A program made the translations under genes and the position numbers. A stretch of DNA of 64,000 bases, from positions 20,446 through 84,445 of the forward strand of contig JBAZVN010000017.1 of assembly GCA_041660815.1 (NCBI GenBank), read 5' to 3'. Shown in pieces: positions 27,179 through 35,228 of this stretch. Under the pieces are notes generated by a model. It searched no databases, was not told the origin of the DNA, and worked only from the letters and a program-made list of their open reading frames with translations. The DNA comes from PALSA-1006 sp041660815 (GTDB taxonomy: Bacteria > Pseudomonadota > Gammaproteobacteria > Burkholderiales > Gallionellaceae). Each line of letters starts with the position of its first letter. Within the stretch, counting starts at the first letter, position 1.

Positions 27179-28006
27179 ATGACTCCTGCTGAAACCCTAA
27201 TGCACACCACTGTCCGGCTTGAGTGCTCGCTGGTTGGAAATCGTGCGTCCACCGGAACGGGGTTCTTCTTCTCGTTCAAGATCGATGACAAAACCCACGT
27301 GCCAGTTATTGTCACTAATAAACACGTAATCAAAGATTCAAAAGTCGGCACATTTGTTTTGACAAAGAGCAACGAACAAGGTGAGCCAATTCTTGGCTCA
27401 ACTGAACGAATTGTCCTCGACAATTTTGAAAGCCTCTGGATAAAACATCCTGAGGAAAACGTCGACCTAGCGATTTTCCCAATAGCTCCCCTTTATCACG
27501 AAGCCGAGGCGAAAGGGATCAAATTCTTCGCCCCACCGATTGGCGAAGACCTACTGATCACACCCGAGAAACTTGCCGATCTTTCTGGTCTCGAAAACAT
27601 AACCATGATTGGATATCCGAACGGCATTTGGGATGAAAAGAACAACATGCCAATCGTGCGGCGTGGAATTACAGCCACGAACCCGAAGAACGACTACAAC
27701 GGGCTCCCAATATTCGTGATTGATTGTGCTTGTTTTCCAGGGTCAAGCGGAAGCCCAGTGCTAATCTTCGACCAAGGCGGCTACCTTGATGCAAAAGGCA
27801 ATCTAAACCTTGGTGGCGGGCGCATCATTCTGCTTGGTGTCTTGTTTGCTGGCCCTCAACATGTTGCTGAGGGAGAAATCCAAACTATCGAAGTGCCGCT
27901 TGCCCAAATCCCTATCAGCTTGTCCAAGATTCCAAACAATCTGGGTTTTGTTGTTAAAGCTCACAAGATTGCAGATTTCAGAAAGATGCTTATACCCAAT
28001 GGCTAA
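27179..28006 (+). CDS. Trypsin-like serine protease without signal peptide (integron cassette gene)
   Basis: A 275-residue protein with a complete trypsin-fold triad: His49 in TNKHVI, Asp96 in ENVDLAIF, and Ser190 in PGSSGSPV. There is no signal peptide or membrane segment, so it should stay in the cytoplasm, unlike DegP/HtrA enzymes, and it has no PDZ domain. It lies wholly between two attC sites, starting 12 bases after the first; its stop codon is inside the R box of the second (GGCTAAC). Lack of a Shine-Dalgarno is usual for cassettes. Intracellular trypsin-like proteases occur as defence effectors; this role is only a possibility here. Confidence 0.82.
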   Translation: MTPAETLMHTTVRLECSLVGNRASTGTGFFFSFKIDDKTHVPVIVTNKHVIKDSKVGTFVLTKSNEQGEPILGSTERIVLDNFESLWIKHPEENVDLAIFPIAPLYHEAEAKGIKFFAPPIGEDLLITPEKLADLSGLENITMIGYPNGIWDEKNNMPIVRRGITATNPKNDYNGLPIFVIDCACFPGSSGSPVLIFDQGGYLDAKGNLNLGGGRIILLGVLFAGPQHVAEGEIQTIEVPLAQIPISLSKIPNNLGFVVKAHKIADFRKMLIPNG

Positions 28007-28063
28007 CCCGGCGTTCGAGCGGGACGCCGCAAAAGCGCGGCGCCCCTCAACTTTACGTTAACA
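28001..28063 (+). other. attC recombination site 2 (integron cassette)
   Basis: A 63-base site with outer boxes GGCTAAC (28001-28007) and GTTAACA (28057-28063). The inner arms pair as GTT(C)GAG(C)GGG(A)CGCCGC with GCG(C)GGCG(C)CCCTCAAC-type complement around an AAAA loop. Unpaired bases on one arm are the hallmark of attC sites, where they direct the integrase to the bottom strand. The core TTCGAGCG, the AAAAGCGC loop and the TTTACGTTA end are shared with attC 1. Confidence 0.85.
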
Positions 28064-28187
28064 ATAGACTCATTGTTGCCATATACAAGCGATAGTCAAT
28101 GACCTTAATGTCCACATCGTGTGAGTTCGATTTAAGGGGCAGATCTCCCTAAACCTGTCATTGAAAAATTGATAATTTGTACTGTTT

Positions 28188-28535
28188 TTAGATTGTGCTT
28201 AGTCGCTCGACAATATCGGGAGATTGCTCAACCATACGAATGAGCACAGCAGCTTGGGCATTAGGACTGGCGCGTCCTTGTTTCCAATTTTCTAAAGTGC
28301 GCTCATTAGTGCGAAGGTATCTCGCAAATACGTTGCGCGACAAGTGCAGTTTTTCTTGGGGAGTGTAATTTGATGGCTCTGCTTCTATCGTATCTACTGC
28401 GGCTGGTTTAGGCGGCAAACGCCACTCAATGACGTGCGATTCGAGCAGCGCAATAAGGCGAAAATTATCAACCTTCAGTGCTGAAACTGCATCAGACTCT
28501 TGCATTAACAAGGAACTAGTTTTTTCCTTAGCCAA
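28188..28535 (-). CDS. HTH transcriptional regulator/antitoxin-like protein (COG2944-like)
   Basis: Up to 115 residues. The C-terminal half (LHLSRNVFARYLRTNE, then RTLENWKQGRASPNAQAAVLI) is an Xre-type HTH close in pattern to the COG2944 antitoxins. The longest reading starts with TTG at 28535 immediately after the stop of the preceding HTH gene; an ATG at 28505 is the alternative. It has no toxin of its own beside it and forms the third gene of a toxin-antitoxin-HTH set, perhaps as co-repressor or a remnant of another module. Between attC 2 and this gene (28064-28187) I see nothing. Confidence 0.65.
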   Translation of the reverse strand: MAKEKTSSLLMQESDAVSALKVDNFRLIALLESHVIEWRLPPKPAAVDTIEAEPSNYTPQEKLHLSRNVFARYLRTNERTLENWKQGRASPNAQAAVLIRMVEQSPDIVERLSTI

Positions 28536-28826
28536 TCAGGCAGGTGACAATTCAATACGAAGTTTTTTTCCAAGTACCGAGGCTGCACTTGAAAGCGTGG
28601 TAAGCGTTAGGCTGGTATCTGAGGTATCAAGTAATCTATTTAATGCAGCGCGACTGGTGTGCATCTTCTTGGCCATTGATGTCTTGGTCAGATTCTGAAC
28701 TTTCATTTCTTGATCAATTTGCCATGCGATCACGCGCTTGACGGCTACCGCTGTTGTCTCGTCCAGTATGGCCTCTTCTGCGAGAAAATCATCGAAACTG
28801 CTACCAATATTTTTTTCTTTCATCAT
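28536..28826 (-). CDS. Xre-family antitoxin (HigA-like)
   Basis: A 96-residue protein with a central HTH (LTKTSMAKKMHTSRAALNRL, about residues 45-64) followed by a segment typical of HigA antitoxins paired with phage-Gp49-type toxins (TLTTLSSAASVLGKKLRIEL). The start ATG overlaps the toxin stop by 4 bases. A second methionine (residue 2) is an equally good start. It should neutralise the upstream toxin and autoregulate the operon. Confidence 0.82.
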   Translation of the reverse strand: MMKEKNIGSSFDDFLAEEAILDETTAVAVKRVIAWQIDQEMKVQNLTKTSMAKKMHTSRAALNRLLDTSDTSLTLTTLSSAASVLGKKLRIELSPA

Positions 28827-29158
28827 TCACTCCTCATTCTATCTTTTGCTAGTTTCAAATCGGGCTGTGGTGTCGCTTGAGATTTCTTGATAAAACTGTG
28901 CAATAAAACGATCTTGCCACTGACAATCGTAAATAGCATGCGCGCAACACGGGCGTCCAAATGAATACGAATTTCCCATAAGTCTTTTTCCATTTTACGC
29001 ACAAGTGGCATTCCTAGCGGCCAGCCAAATTGCACAGTCTTAATGTCTTCACCAATGATTTTTCGATCAATAGCTGGTAAATCACGTAACCAATCCCGAA
29101 CAGGCTCAGTGCCAGCATCAGTTTTATAGAACTTGACTTCAAGGATAGAGGTGCTCAT
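28823..29158 (-). CDS. HigB/RelE-type toxin (phage Gp49-like family)
   Basis: About 111 residues from ATG 29158 (MSTSILEVKFYKTDAGTEPV). The patterns VRDWLRDLPAIDRKIIGEDI, GMPLVRKMEKDLWEIRIHLD, ARMLFTIVSGKIVLLHSFIKK and a final charged helix match the HigB/DUF891 group of ribosome-dependent mRNA interferases. Toxin-first order with a 4-base overlap to the antitoxin is usual for this group. A short inverted repeat just upstream (29163-29183, GTATC and GATAC) overlaps the likely promoter and could be the antitoxin operator. The gap 29159-29619 otherwise holds only the repeat described at 29452-29586. Confidence 0.85.
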   Translation of the reverse strand: MSTSILEVKFYKTDAGTEPVRDWLRDLPAIDRKIIGEDIKTVQFGWPLGMPLVRKMEKDLWEIRIHLDARVARMLFTIVSGKIVLLHSFIKKSQATPQPDLKLAKDRMRSE

Positions 29159-29451
29159 TTTCGTATCGTACCAATATTGATACATCGGAGCAACATAATT
29201 ATTAATTTCTTTGTGTTACTTTCCGTCCAATGAGCTTTTCCTTTGTTCCACGGCTCACGATGATTAATTACGGAATTGGTTTTTATGATGATCTCCTCAA
29301 AATTGATCGGATCATCACTTTGCGCTTATTAAAATGAATTGGGTAAAAGGGCAAAATGCAAACTGAATGACCGCACACCACAAACCGGAAGTGATCGAAC
29401 CTAACGATTATGTTGATTGACGCCACCCTGAATAATGAATCGCCCTGTAGT

Positions 29452-29586
29452 GACTTTGATGAAACTACTGGTGAAACTACTAGCCAACTCACTAAGCACG
29501 ATAAAACCTTGCAAGTAACTGATTATAGTCGCGATAAACACGTTCCAATTTCATGTTACCTTCGCAGCTAAAGCCGCTCCCACAAG
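29452..29586 (+). repeat. Dispersed repeat copy 1 (FDETTG-type motif plus REP half-site)
   Basis: A stretch encoding FDETTGETTSQLTK in one frame (29452-29545), then a palindromic REP half-site TTCGCAGCTAAAGCCGCTCC (29561-29580). Both parts recur in opposite orientation at 45640-45870. The REP core, GTGGGAGCGGCTTTAGCCGCGAA when read in the other direction, resembles widespread proteobacterial REP sequences. The short ORF is probably a by-product of the repeat. Confidence 0.6.
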
Positions 29587-29619
29587 TATTGCTTCACGTA
29601 TTTGACTAGAATTTCCAAT

Positions 29620-30375
29620 TTATAACGGATCAAACCGTATGTAGCCATAGGTGGCCTTAATCGGGTTCGCATAATATGAAAATATTCCCGTCCAGGCATC
29701 CACTCCGGTTGCCGGCCATAAATTCACCATCACTTGTCCCGGCGCGGACGGTAGCGTACCTCCCGTAACCTGATGTTTTAAAACGCCATCAACGTACCAG
29801 GATAGGCTATTGGCTTGCCAATTAATGGCATAGGTATGTTGCGCGGCCGCCGCATCAAAGCCGAGATCCACCACTGTTTCATGCCCCCCGACACCGTTTA
29901 CGAAATAATTAAACTGAACTTTGGTGGTGTCCTTACCCAGAATTTCGATATCGATCTCATCGTGCGGCGCGGCGTTATAGGTAAATAGCGAGGTGACCAC
30001 GCCCAACCCTGCGGCGGCAGTCATGCTTGCTGTTATCGTTCCGAAACCATATTTTTCTTTGCTGGAATACTCGCCCGATTTATACGGTTTGCCGCTACAT
30101 AAGGTATAGGGTGAACACTGATCATCGATTTGCAAAGTAAGTAAACCAGCGGCGATGATGGCATTGTTCGCTGACCAGCCATTATTGAACATGCCCCCGT
30201 TTGTCCAGCCATCCGAGACGCCCCAAATCGCAGGATCAATCGTTGAACTGAAATCCGCAACGACTGCGGAACTTGCCACGATTGGCGGAGGTGTGGTCAC
30301 CGGGGTTGGGGTATCTTTTTTGCTATTACACCCGAGGAGAAATATTAAGAGTACGAGACCTATTTTCAATTTCAT
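29620..30375 (-). CDS. Glycoside hydrolase family 16 lipoprotein
   Basis: A 251-residue secreted protein. The lipobox LLGCNS places the lipidated Cys at about residue 16, followed by a Pro/Thr linker. The GH16 jelly-roll carries the catalytic signature DEIDIEILG (about 137-145; the two Glu are nucleophile and acid/base), preceded by SGEYSSKEKYGFGTI and followed by HTYAINWQANSLSWYVDG. GH16 enzymes cut beta-1,3/1,4-glucans or galactans; the exact substrate is not decidable here. It overlaps the DUF3820 gene upstream by 4 bases, so the two are probably co-translated. Confidence 0.9.
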   Translation of the reverse strand: MKLKIGLVLLIFLLGCNSKKDTPTPVTTPPPIVASSAVVADFSSTIDPAIWGVSDGWTNGGMFNNGWSANNAIIAAGLLTLQIDDQCSPYTLCSGKPYKSGEYSSKEKYGFGTITASMTAAAGLGVVTSLFTYNAAPHDEIDIEILGKDTTKVQFNYFVNGVGGHETVVDLGFDAAAAQHTYAINWQANSLSWYVDGVLKHQVTGGTLPSAPGQVMVNLWPATGVDAWTGIFSYYANPIKATYGYIRFDPL

Positions 30376-30611
30376 TTTTGAATTTTGCCGGGGGATTTTC
30401 GCAAGGGATCGAGCAAAGTTGATAAACCATTGTGGTCCAACTCCTGCATCAGAGCCAATAACAAACCAATCTCACCGGGCGGAAATCCTTTTCGGGCAAA
30501 CCAATTGAGATATTGACCGGGAAGATCGGCAATTAACCGGCCTTTATATTTGCCGAAGGGCATAGTTCGGGTTAGCAACAAATTAAGATGGGCAGGATTC
30601 ATTTGCAACAT
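30372..30611 (-). CDS. DUF3820 family small protein
   Basis: A 79-residue protein with the DUF3820 pattern: MPFGKYKGRLIADLPGQYLNWFARKGFPPGEIGLLLALM. The Lys/Tyr-rich GKYKG turn and YLNWF are diagnostic. Its molecular function is unknown. It lies just before and overlaps the GH16 gene, but DUF3820 genes also occur alone, so a shared role is not implied. No clear Shine-Dalgarno precedes the start; the ATG at 30602 is an alternative. Confidence 0.75.
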   Translation of the reverse strand: MLQMNPAHLNLLLTRTMPFGKYKGRLIADLPGQYLNWFARKGFPPGEIGLLLALMQELDHNGLSTLLDPLRKSPGKIQK

Positions 30612-30671
30612 ATTGATTATATTATTAATATTTCCTGCGCGGCAAACCCCAATTCCGGGGTGATGATGTAT

Positions 30672-30718
30672 TTTTAATCGGCGTTAATCTGTAAAATTTG
30701 CGGACAACTGCTTTTTTG
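30672..30718 (+). repeat. Solo copy of the 17-kb inverted-repeat arm
   Basis: Inside the 233-base gap between the DUF3820 gene and the transporter, the run GGCGTTAATCTGTAAAAT … TTGCGGACAACTGCTTTTTT matches the right arm of the element at 16910-17048 with a few changes. The rest of this gap shows no gene. Confidence 0.5.
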
Positions 30719-30844
30719 GATTATATATTCAGCCGGCTTTTTGTAGCACCCGCAATCCTCAACTTGAGACGCCCGACATTCCCCCAACCGACCCGGACTC
30801 AATGAATTAAAATCACGCCTCTTTTAAATTCAGTTGAACTTGCT

Positions 30845-32113
30845 ATGCGCTCTCTTTCCCGCCAAGACTATAAAACGCTAGTGTTGTCCGCCCTCGGCGG
30901 CGCATTGGAATTTTACGATTTCATCATTTTCGTTTTCTTTGCCGTGGTCATCGGGCAGTTATTTTTCCCACCGGATATACCGGACTGGTTGCGTCAAGTG
31001 CAAACCTTCGGAATTTTCGCGGCAGGGTATTTAGCGCGCCCGCTGGGTGGCATTATCATGGCCCACTTTGGCGACTTGCTCGGTCGCAAGCGCATGTTTA
31101 TGTTGAGTATTTTTTTGATGTCCATTCCCACTCTGGCGATTGGCCTGTTACCGACCTATGCCAGCATTGGCATTTGGGCTCCCTTATTATTACTGGCCAT
31201 GCGTGTACTTCAGGGCGCGGCTATCGGCGGCGAAGTGCCCGGCGCATGGGTATTCGTTGCAGAACATGTGCCGCCTAAACATATCGGCTTTGCATGCGGA
31301 ACGCTAACGGCGGGGTTAACCGGCGGAATTTTGCTGGGCTCTCTCATGGCAATGGCGATACACAAACTCTACACACCCGCCGAAGTGCTCAGCGAAGGTT
31401 GGCGCGTTCCGTTCATCATCGGCGGGGTCTTCGGTTTGGTATCGGTATGGCTGCGCCAATGGTTACATGAAACGCCGGTGTTTAAAGAGCTACAAGCCCG
31501 GCAAGAATTGGCCAATGAATTACCGCTGCGCAAAGTCGTGCGCGAGCATCGCCCGGCAGTCATCTTGACCATGTTGCTTACCTGGCTGCTTTCCGCCGCC
31601 ATTGTCGTGATGATCTTGATGACCCCCACCCTGATTCAAAAACTCTATGCGATTCCCGCTGCGGTGGCATTGCAAGCCAACAGCATCGCAACCCTATTTT
31701 TAAGTATCGGCTGTATCTTGTTCGGCGCGGCAGCCGATCGTTTCGGCGCGGGAAAGGTAATGATATTCGGCTGTGCCATGTTGGGCATCACCTCGGGGTT
31801 GTTTTATCAGCAAATGTCCGTTGCCCCGGAAAATATTAACGCCTTATATGCACTATGCGGCTTTTTTGTCGGCGTCATTGGCATCGTCCCCAGCATGGCA
31901 GTCAAAGCTTTTCCTGCCGCAGTACGTTTTTCCGGGCTGTCATTTTCCTACAACGTAGCCTATGCGATATTTGGCGGACTCACGCCGGTCTTGGTTAGTC
32001 TGCTGTTGCCGTTGGATAAATTAGCTCCCGCACACTATGTGGAAAGCCTATCGCTGCTGGGGATCGCAATAGGGTTTTATGTCTGGAATCGTTCAAAACA
32101 ACGTTTAATTTGA
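30845..32113 (+). CDS. MFS transporter, metabolite:H+ symporter (MHS) type
   Basis: A 422-residue membrane protein with about 12 transmembrane segments. The N-terminal GGALEFYDFIIFVFF and the loop 2-3 motif HFGDLLGRKRMF (MFS motif A) are typical of the metabolite:H+ symporter family (ProP, KgtP, ShiA relatives), as is RVLQGAAIGGEVPGAWVFVAEH. Members import organic acids, betaine or proline. The substrate cannot be named from sequence. It stands alone between a repeat and ispB. Confidence 0.88.
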   Translation: MRSLSRQDYKTLVLSALGGALEFYDFIIFVFFAVVIGQLFFPPDIPDWLRQVQTFGIFAAGYLARPLGGIIMAHFGDLLGRKRMFMLSIFLMSIPTLAIGLLPTYASIGIWAPLLLLAMRVLQGAAIGGEVPGAWVFVAEHVPPKHIGFACGTLTAGLTGGILLGSLMAMAIHKLYTPAEVLSEGWRVPFIIGGVFGLVSVWLRQWLHETPVFKELQARQELANELPLRKVVREHRPAVILTMLLTWLLSAAIVVMILMTPTLIQKLYAIPAAVALQANSIATLFLSIGCILFGAAADRFGAGKVMIFGCAMLGITSGLFYQQMSVAPENINALYALCGFFVGVIGIVPSMAVKAFPAAVRFSGLSFSYNVAYAIFGGLTPVLVSLLLPLDKLAPAHYVESLSLLGIAIGFYVWNRSKQRLI

Positions 32114-32206
32114 ATACCTTCAATAATTTTTATGCGACAATACGCCTCCCCAAAGAGCGTGCTTAACACGCCAACTGATTGTTTATAAAATTCCAGGATA
32201 GGCAGA

Positions 32207-33175
32207 GTGTCACTCAAAAACTTCAATCTCTTACTCGCACCCGAAATGGCCGCAGTAGATCAGGTTATCCGGGCTCGTTTACATTCCGAGGTAGCTCTGG
32301 TTAGCCAAGTCAGCGAATACATTATTAATAGTGGGGGCAAGCGCTTGCGTCCTGCTTTGGTAATTTTATCGGCCCAGGCTTTTGCCTATCAGGGAAAGCA
32401 ACATCATGAACTGGCTGCGGTCGTCGAATTTATTCACACCGCCACCCTGCTGCACGATGATGTGGTGGATGAGTCCGAACTGCGCCGTGGGCGCGAAACT
32501 GCCAACGCCCTGTTTGGCAATGCCGCCAGCGTGCTGGTTGGAGACTTCCTGTATTCGCGCGCGTTTCAGATGATGGTGGAAGCCAACGATATGCGCGTCA
32601 TGCAAACTTTGGCCGATGCGACGAATGTGATTGCGGAAGGTGAAGTATTGCAGTTACTCAACTGCAATAACGCCGATGTCGATGCCGACAGCTACCTACG
32701 CGTGATCCATCGCAAGACGGCAAAATTATTCGAAGCCGCAATGCGTTTGGGCGCCATTCTGTCCAAACAAGATAGCGCCACCGAAGAGGCCGCCGCCCGC
32801 TATGGCATGCATTTGGGGACGGCTTTTCAACTGGTGGATGATGTGCTGGATTATTCCGGTGATGCAAAAGAAATTGGCAAAAATCTGGGCGATGATTTGG
32901 CCGAAGGCAAACCGACACTCCCCCTGATTTATGCGATGCAGCATGGCACTCCGGAACAAGCACAACTCATTCGCGAAGCAATTGAGCAAAGTGATATCAG
33001 CCGTTTCGAGGAGGTACTGCAGATCGTGCAACAAACCGGCGCCTTAACCTACACTCGCCAGCAAGCACAGCATGAAGCAGATTTGGCGCGTGCCGCAATC
33101 TCCATGATCGCAGATTCCCAGTATAAAAATTCTTTGCTAGAATTATGCAGTGTGGCTGCCTCCAGACAGTCATAG
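32207..33175 (+). CDS. ispB: Polyprenyl (octaprenyl-type) diphosphate synthase
   Basis: A 322-residue all-trans prenyl synthase starting with GTG (MSLKNFNLLLAPEMAAVDQV); AGGCAGAG lies upstream. The two aspartate-rich motifs are DDVVD (about 84-88) and DDVLD (about 211-215), with GGKRLRP near residue 45. It elongates farnesyl diphosphate to the ubiquinone side chain. Chain length (C40 in most betaproteobacteria) is inferred from taxon. tRNA-Pro follows 7 bases after the stop. Confidence 0.93.
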   Translation: MSLKNFNLLLAPEMAAVDQVIRARLHSEVALVSQVSEYIINSGGKRLRPALVILSAQAFAYQGKQHHELAAVVEFIHTATLLHDDVVDESELRRGRETANALFGNAASVLVGDFLYSRAFQMMVEANDMRVMQTLADATNVIAEGEVLQLLNCNNADVDADSYLRVIHRKTAKLFEAAMRLGAILSKQDSATEEAAARYGMHLGTAFQLVDDVLDYSGDAKEIGKNLGDDLAEGKPTLPLIYAMQHGTPEQAQLIREAIEQSDISRFEEVLQIVQQTGALTYTRQQAQHEADLARAAISMIADSQYKNSLLELCSVAASRQS

Positions 33176-33182
33176 TTTCAAT

Positions 33183-33259
33183 CGGAGTGTGGCTCAGCCT
33201 GGTAGAGCACTGCGTTCGGGACGCAGGGGTCGGAGGTTCGAATCCTCTCACTCCGACCA
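33183..33259 (+). tRNA. tRNA-Pro (anticodon CGG)
   Basis: A 77-base cloverleaf: acceptor CGGAGTG/CACTCCG, D-arm GGCTCAGCCTGGTAGAGC, anticodon loop TTCGGGA (CGG), T-loop GAGGTTCGAATCCTC and encoded CCA. The 148 bases that follow, up to yceH, hold no gene I can support. Confidence 0.96.
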
Positions 33260-33407
33260 TCAATTATTTCTGACAATCGATAGGTGCAATGTACCGTTGG
33301 CGCCAAGTTTGACTGACCGCCTTCAGATATTCGCGGCAGCTAAACCCAACATGCTGTAAAGCCCTTTGCAGCTTGCTGGATTCGGCAGAAAGTAAGGTAA
33401 TAAACCC

Positions 33408-34076
33408 ATGGACTCCAAGCTTCCCATTCTCTCCCTGCTCGAAACCCGCGTTCTCGGCGTGCTTGCAGAAAAACAACGCACCGTTCCGGACAGTTATCCA
33501 CTTACCTTGAATTCGCTGATCTCCGGGTGCAACCAGAAAAGCAGCCGCGACCCGGTGCTTGAGGCGAGCGAAGCAGATGTCATCCTCGCCCTGGACAGCC
33601 TGAGATCGTTGTCTTTAACCGTCGAAAGCAGCGGTGGCAGAGCCTCACGTTATTCGCACAATATTGAACGCGTACTGCACATTCCGACTCAATCCACCGC
33701 CCTGCTCACCCTGCTAATGTTACGCGGCCCGCAAACTGCAGGGGAACTGCGCATCAACTGCGAACGCCTTCATAAATTTGCGGATATCGCCTCGGTAGAA
33801 AGTTTTCTGGAAGAATTGGCCGAGCGCCCTGCGGGTGGTCTCGTGATTGAATTGCCGCGCCAACCCGGTTCACGTGAAAAGCGCTGGATGCACCTGCTGT
33901 CTGGCGCACCTATGATTGAAGATTCAAGCATCCATAACGTGACACCTTCACGGGATATCTCCGTAAGCGAAATTGCCGCGCTGAAAGCCAACGTAGCCAA
34001 ACTGGATACAGAAGTTGCCGAATTGCGGGCGATGCTTGCCAAGTTATATAAGGAGCTGGGCATTACGAATGACTGA
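33408..34076 (+). CDS. yceH: YceH family (DUF480) protein
   Basis: A 222-residue soluble protein made of two winged-helix domains, matching YceH: LETRVLGVLAEKQRTVPDSYPLTLNSL at the start, GCNQKSSRDPV, GRASRYSHN, and TLLMLRGPQTAGELRINCERLH in the second domain. A C-terminal coiled coil (AALKANVAKLDTEVAELRAML, about 192-213) follows. The biological role is unknown. The gene stands alone, 10 bases from the end of the convergent TpsB remnant. Confidence 0.9.
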   Translation: MDSKLPILSLLETRVLGVLAEKQRTVPDSYPLTLNSLISGCNQKSSRDPVLEASEADVILALDSLRSLSLTVESSGGRASRYSHNIERVLHIPTQSTALLTLLMLRGPQTAGELRINCERLHKFADIASVESFLEELAERPAGGLVIELPRQPGSREKRWMHLLSGAPMIEDSSIHNVTPSRDISVSEIAALKANVAKLDTEVAELRAMLAKLYKELGITND

Positions 34077-34085
34077 TGCCGCCCT

Positions 34086-34991
34086 TTAAAAATATTTAAC
34101 TCCCTGCAGCCAAAACCGCCAGCTTGCATCGGGCGCTTCCGATGCAGATTTGGTATTGAGTTTGTTGGCAAAATAGGCCTTCACCTCAAAATTGGTTTCC
34201 TCTGTCCAGTTAAAGCCAAACCCAGTGCCGCTTAAGGTACGGCGATTTAGTCCGTCAGCCCAAGTGTTTTTATTGATCGTGACAGAACCGGTATCGATAA
34301 AGCCAATTAGCTGCACGTCACCCGCCACCATCTCCGATATCTTGGGTAATTGCATACGGGTTTCAAGATTTAATAGATAGCCCTGATCTGCAAACGTCTC
34401 ATCATTCGGGTATGCGTTCGCTGCATTCAATTCATTCAATCCCCTGCTTAAAGAAGTATCTTGATCCTTGGAGGCAATTTTCCCGTTGATCGAAGCGTAG
34501 AGGACAAATGTCTGCAGCGTACTTTGAGAACGCATCGGTTTGAATTCGTATTTACTGACATGGCCGTTGCTTTGCGCAAACTCAACATTGATAGGCTGTA
34601 TTTGTAGCGCGCTTTCAGTCCACGAAACACGCGCAAATCTAGCGTTATCAACCGCACTCGAAGCGCTATAAAAAAAGTCCGCAGATAATGTTTCCAAAAA
34701 TTCATCTCCCCGTAAATCATGCGGGAAAACAGCATAAGAAAACTGGCTATAAAGATGGGCGTAAGGGGAAAAATTGGCGGGATAAGCATAAGCTTTGTAA
34801 GCGATCACACTAGCCTCTGCGGGGAGCGAAGCCGCAACAATACATTGAACAATGGCCAGCAATATAGAAGATGTAACTCTACGAATGAAGGGCGCCTCTA
34901 GAAATTCAATTTTCGACGCTAGGCAAGGCGCGATTAAAAAATCAGGACGCAGCATCTGCATGATAAGTACGGAGTAATTTTTTGTGAGCAA
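34086..34991 (-). pseudogene. C-terminal fragment of a TpsB (ShlB/FhaC/HecB) outer-membrane transporter, capped by a MITE
   Basis: An open frame of 301 codons. From about residue 35 on it is the C-terminal part of a two-partner-secretion barrel: YPNDETFADQGYLLNLETRM, LIGFIDTGSVTINKNTW, TLSGTGFGFNWTEE and the terminal WRFWLQGVKYF with C-terminal aromatic. Full TpsB proteins are 550-600 residues and begin with a signal peptide and POTRA domains; those are missing. The first 34 codons come from the 141-bp repeat at 34890-35030, so the present start is an accident of insertion. It is almost certainly non-functional. Confidence 0.8.
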
Positions 34992-35030
34992 CGCAGCATC
35001 GCGAAATATATATAGATTTTAGCGGTGCCC
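34890..35030 (+). mobile_element. 141-bp MITE, copy 1
   Basis: A non-coding element with near-complementary ends (GGGCGCCTCTAGAAATT and a mutated …AGCGGTGCCC) that matches, over its whole 141 bases, the reverse complement of 47639-47779. Shared internal blocks include GCTAGGCAAGGCGCGA, GGACGCAGCAT, GGAGTAATTTTTTGTGAGCA and ACGCAGCATCGCGAA. Both copies are flanked by TGAA/TGAACA. It breaks the 5' part of the TpsB gene. Confidence 0.8.
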
Positions 35031-35228
35031 TGAACATGGTTTCTTTCGGCGGCACCTGAACAAGCAAAGAAATGCCGGTCGCAATAATGCGCGCGACCAG
35101 GCAACTTCATTGGTGCTGTAGCAAACATAGTCCGAGATTTAATTGCCACAGTGTGCGAGCCCGCACATACTCAACGTCCACCCACCTCTACACTTCAGTC
35201 TCCGCAATGAGACTATTTGGAGATGATA

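Noticed and set aside
28064..29158. HigB/HigA block considered as a third integron cassette
   Set aside because: The genes lie opposite to the cassettes and no attC is found beyond 29158, so cassette status is not supported.
33264..33476. Minus-strand 70-codon ORF between tRNA-Pro and yceH
   Set aside because: The end (REYLKAVSQTWRQRYIAPI) looks protein-like, but the first half is antisense to yceH, there is no ribosome-binding site and I recognise no family. At most a fragment of a lost gene.
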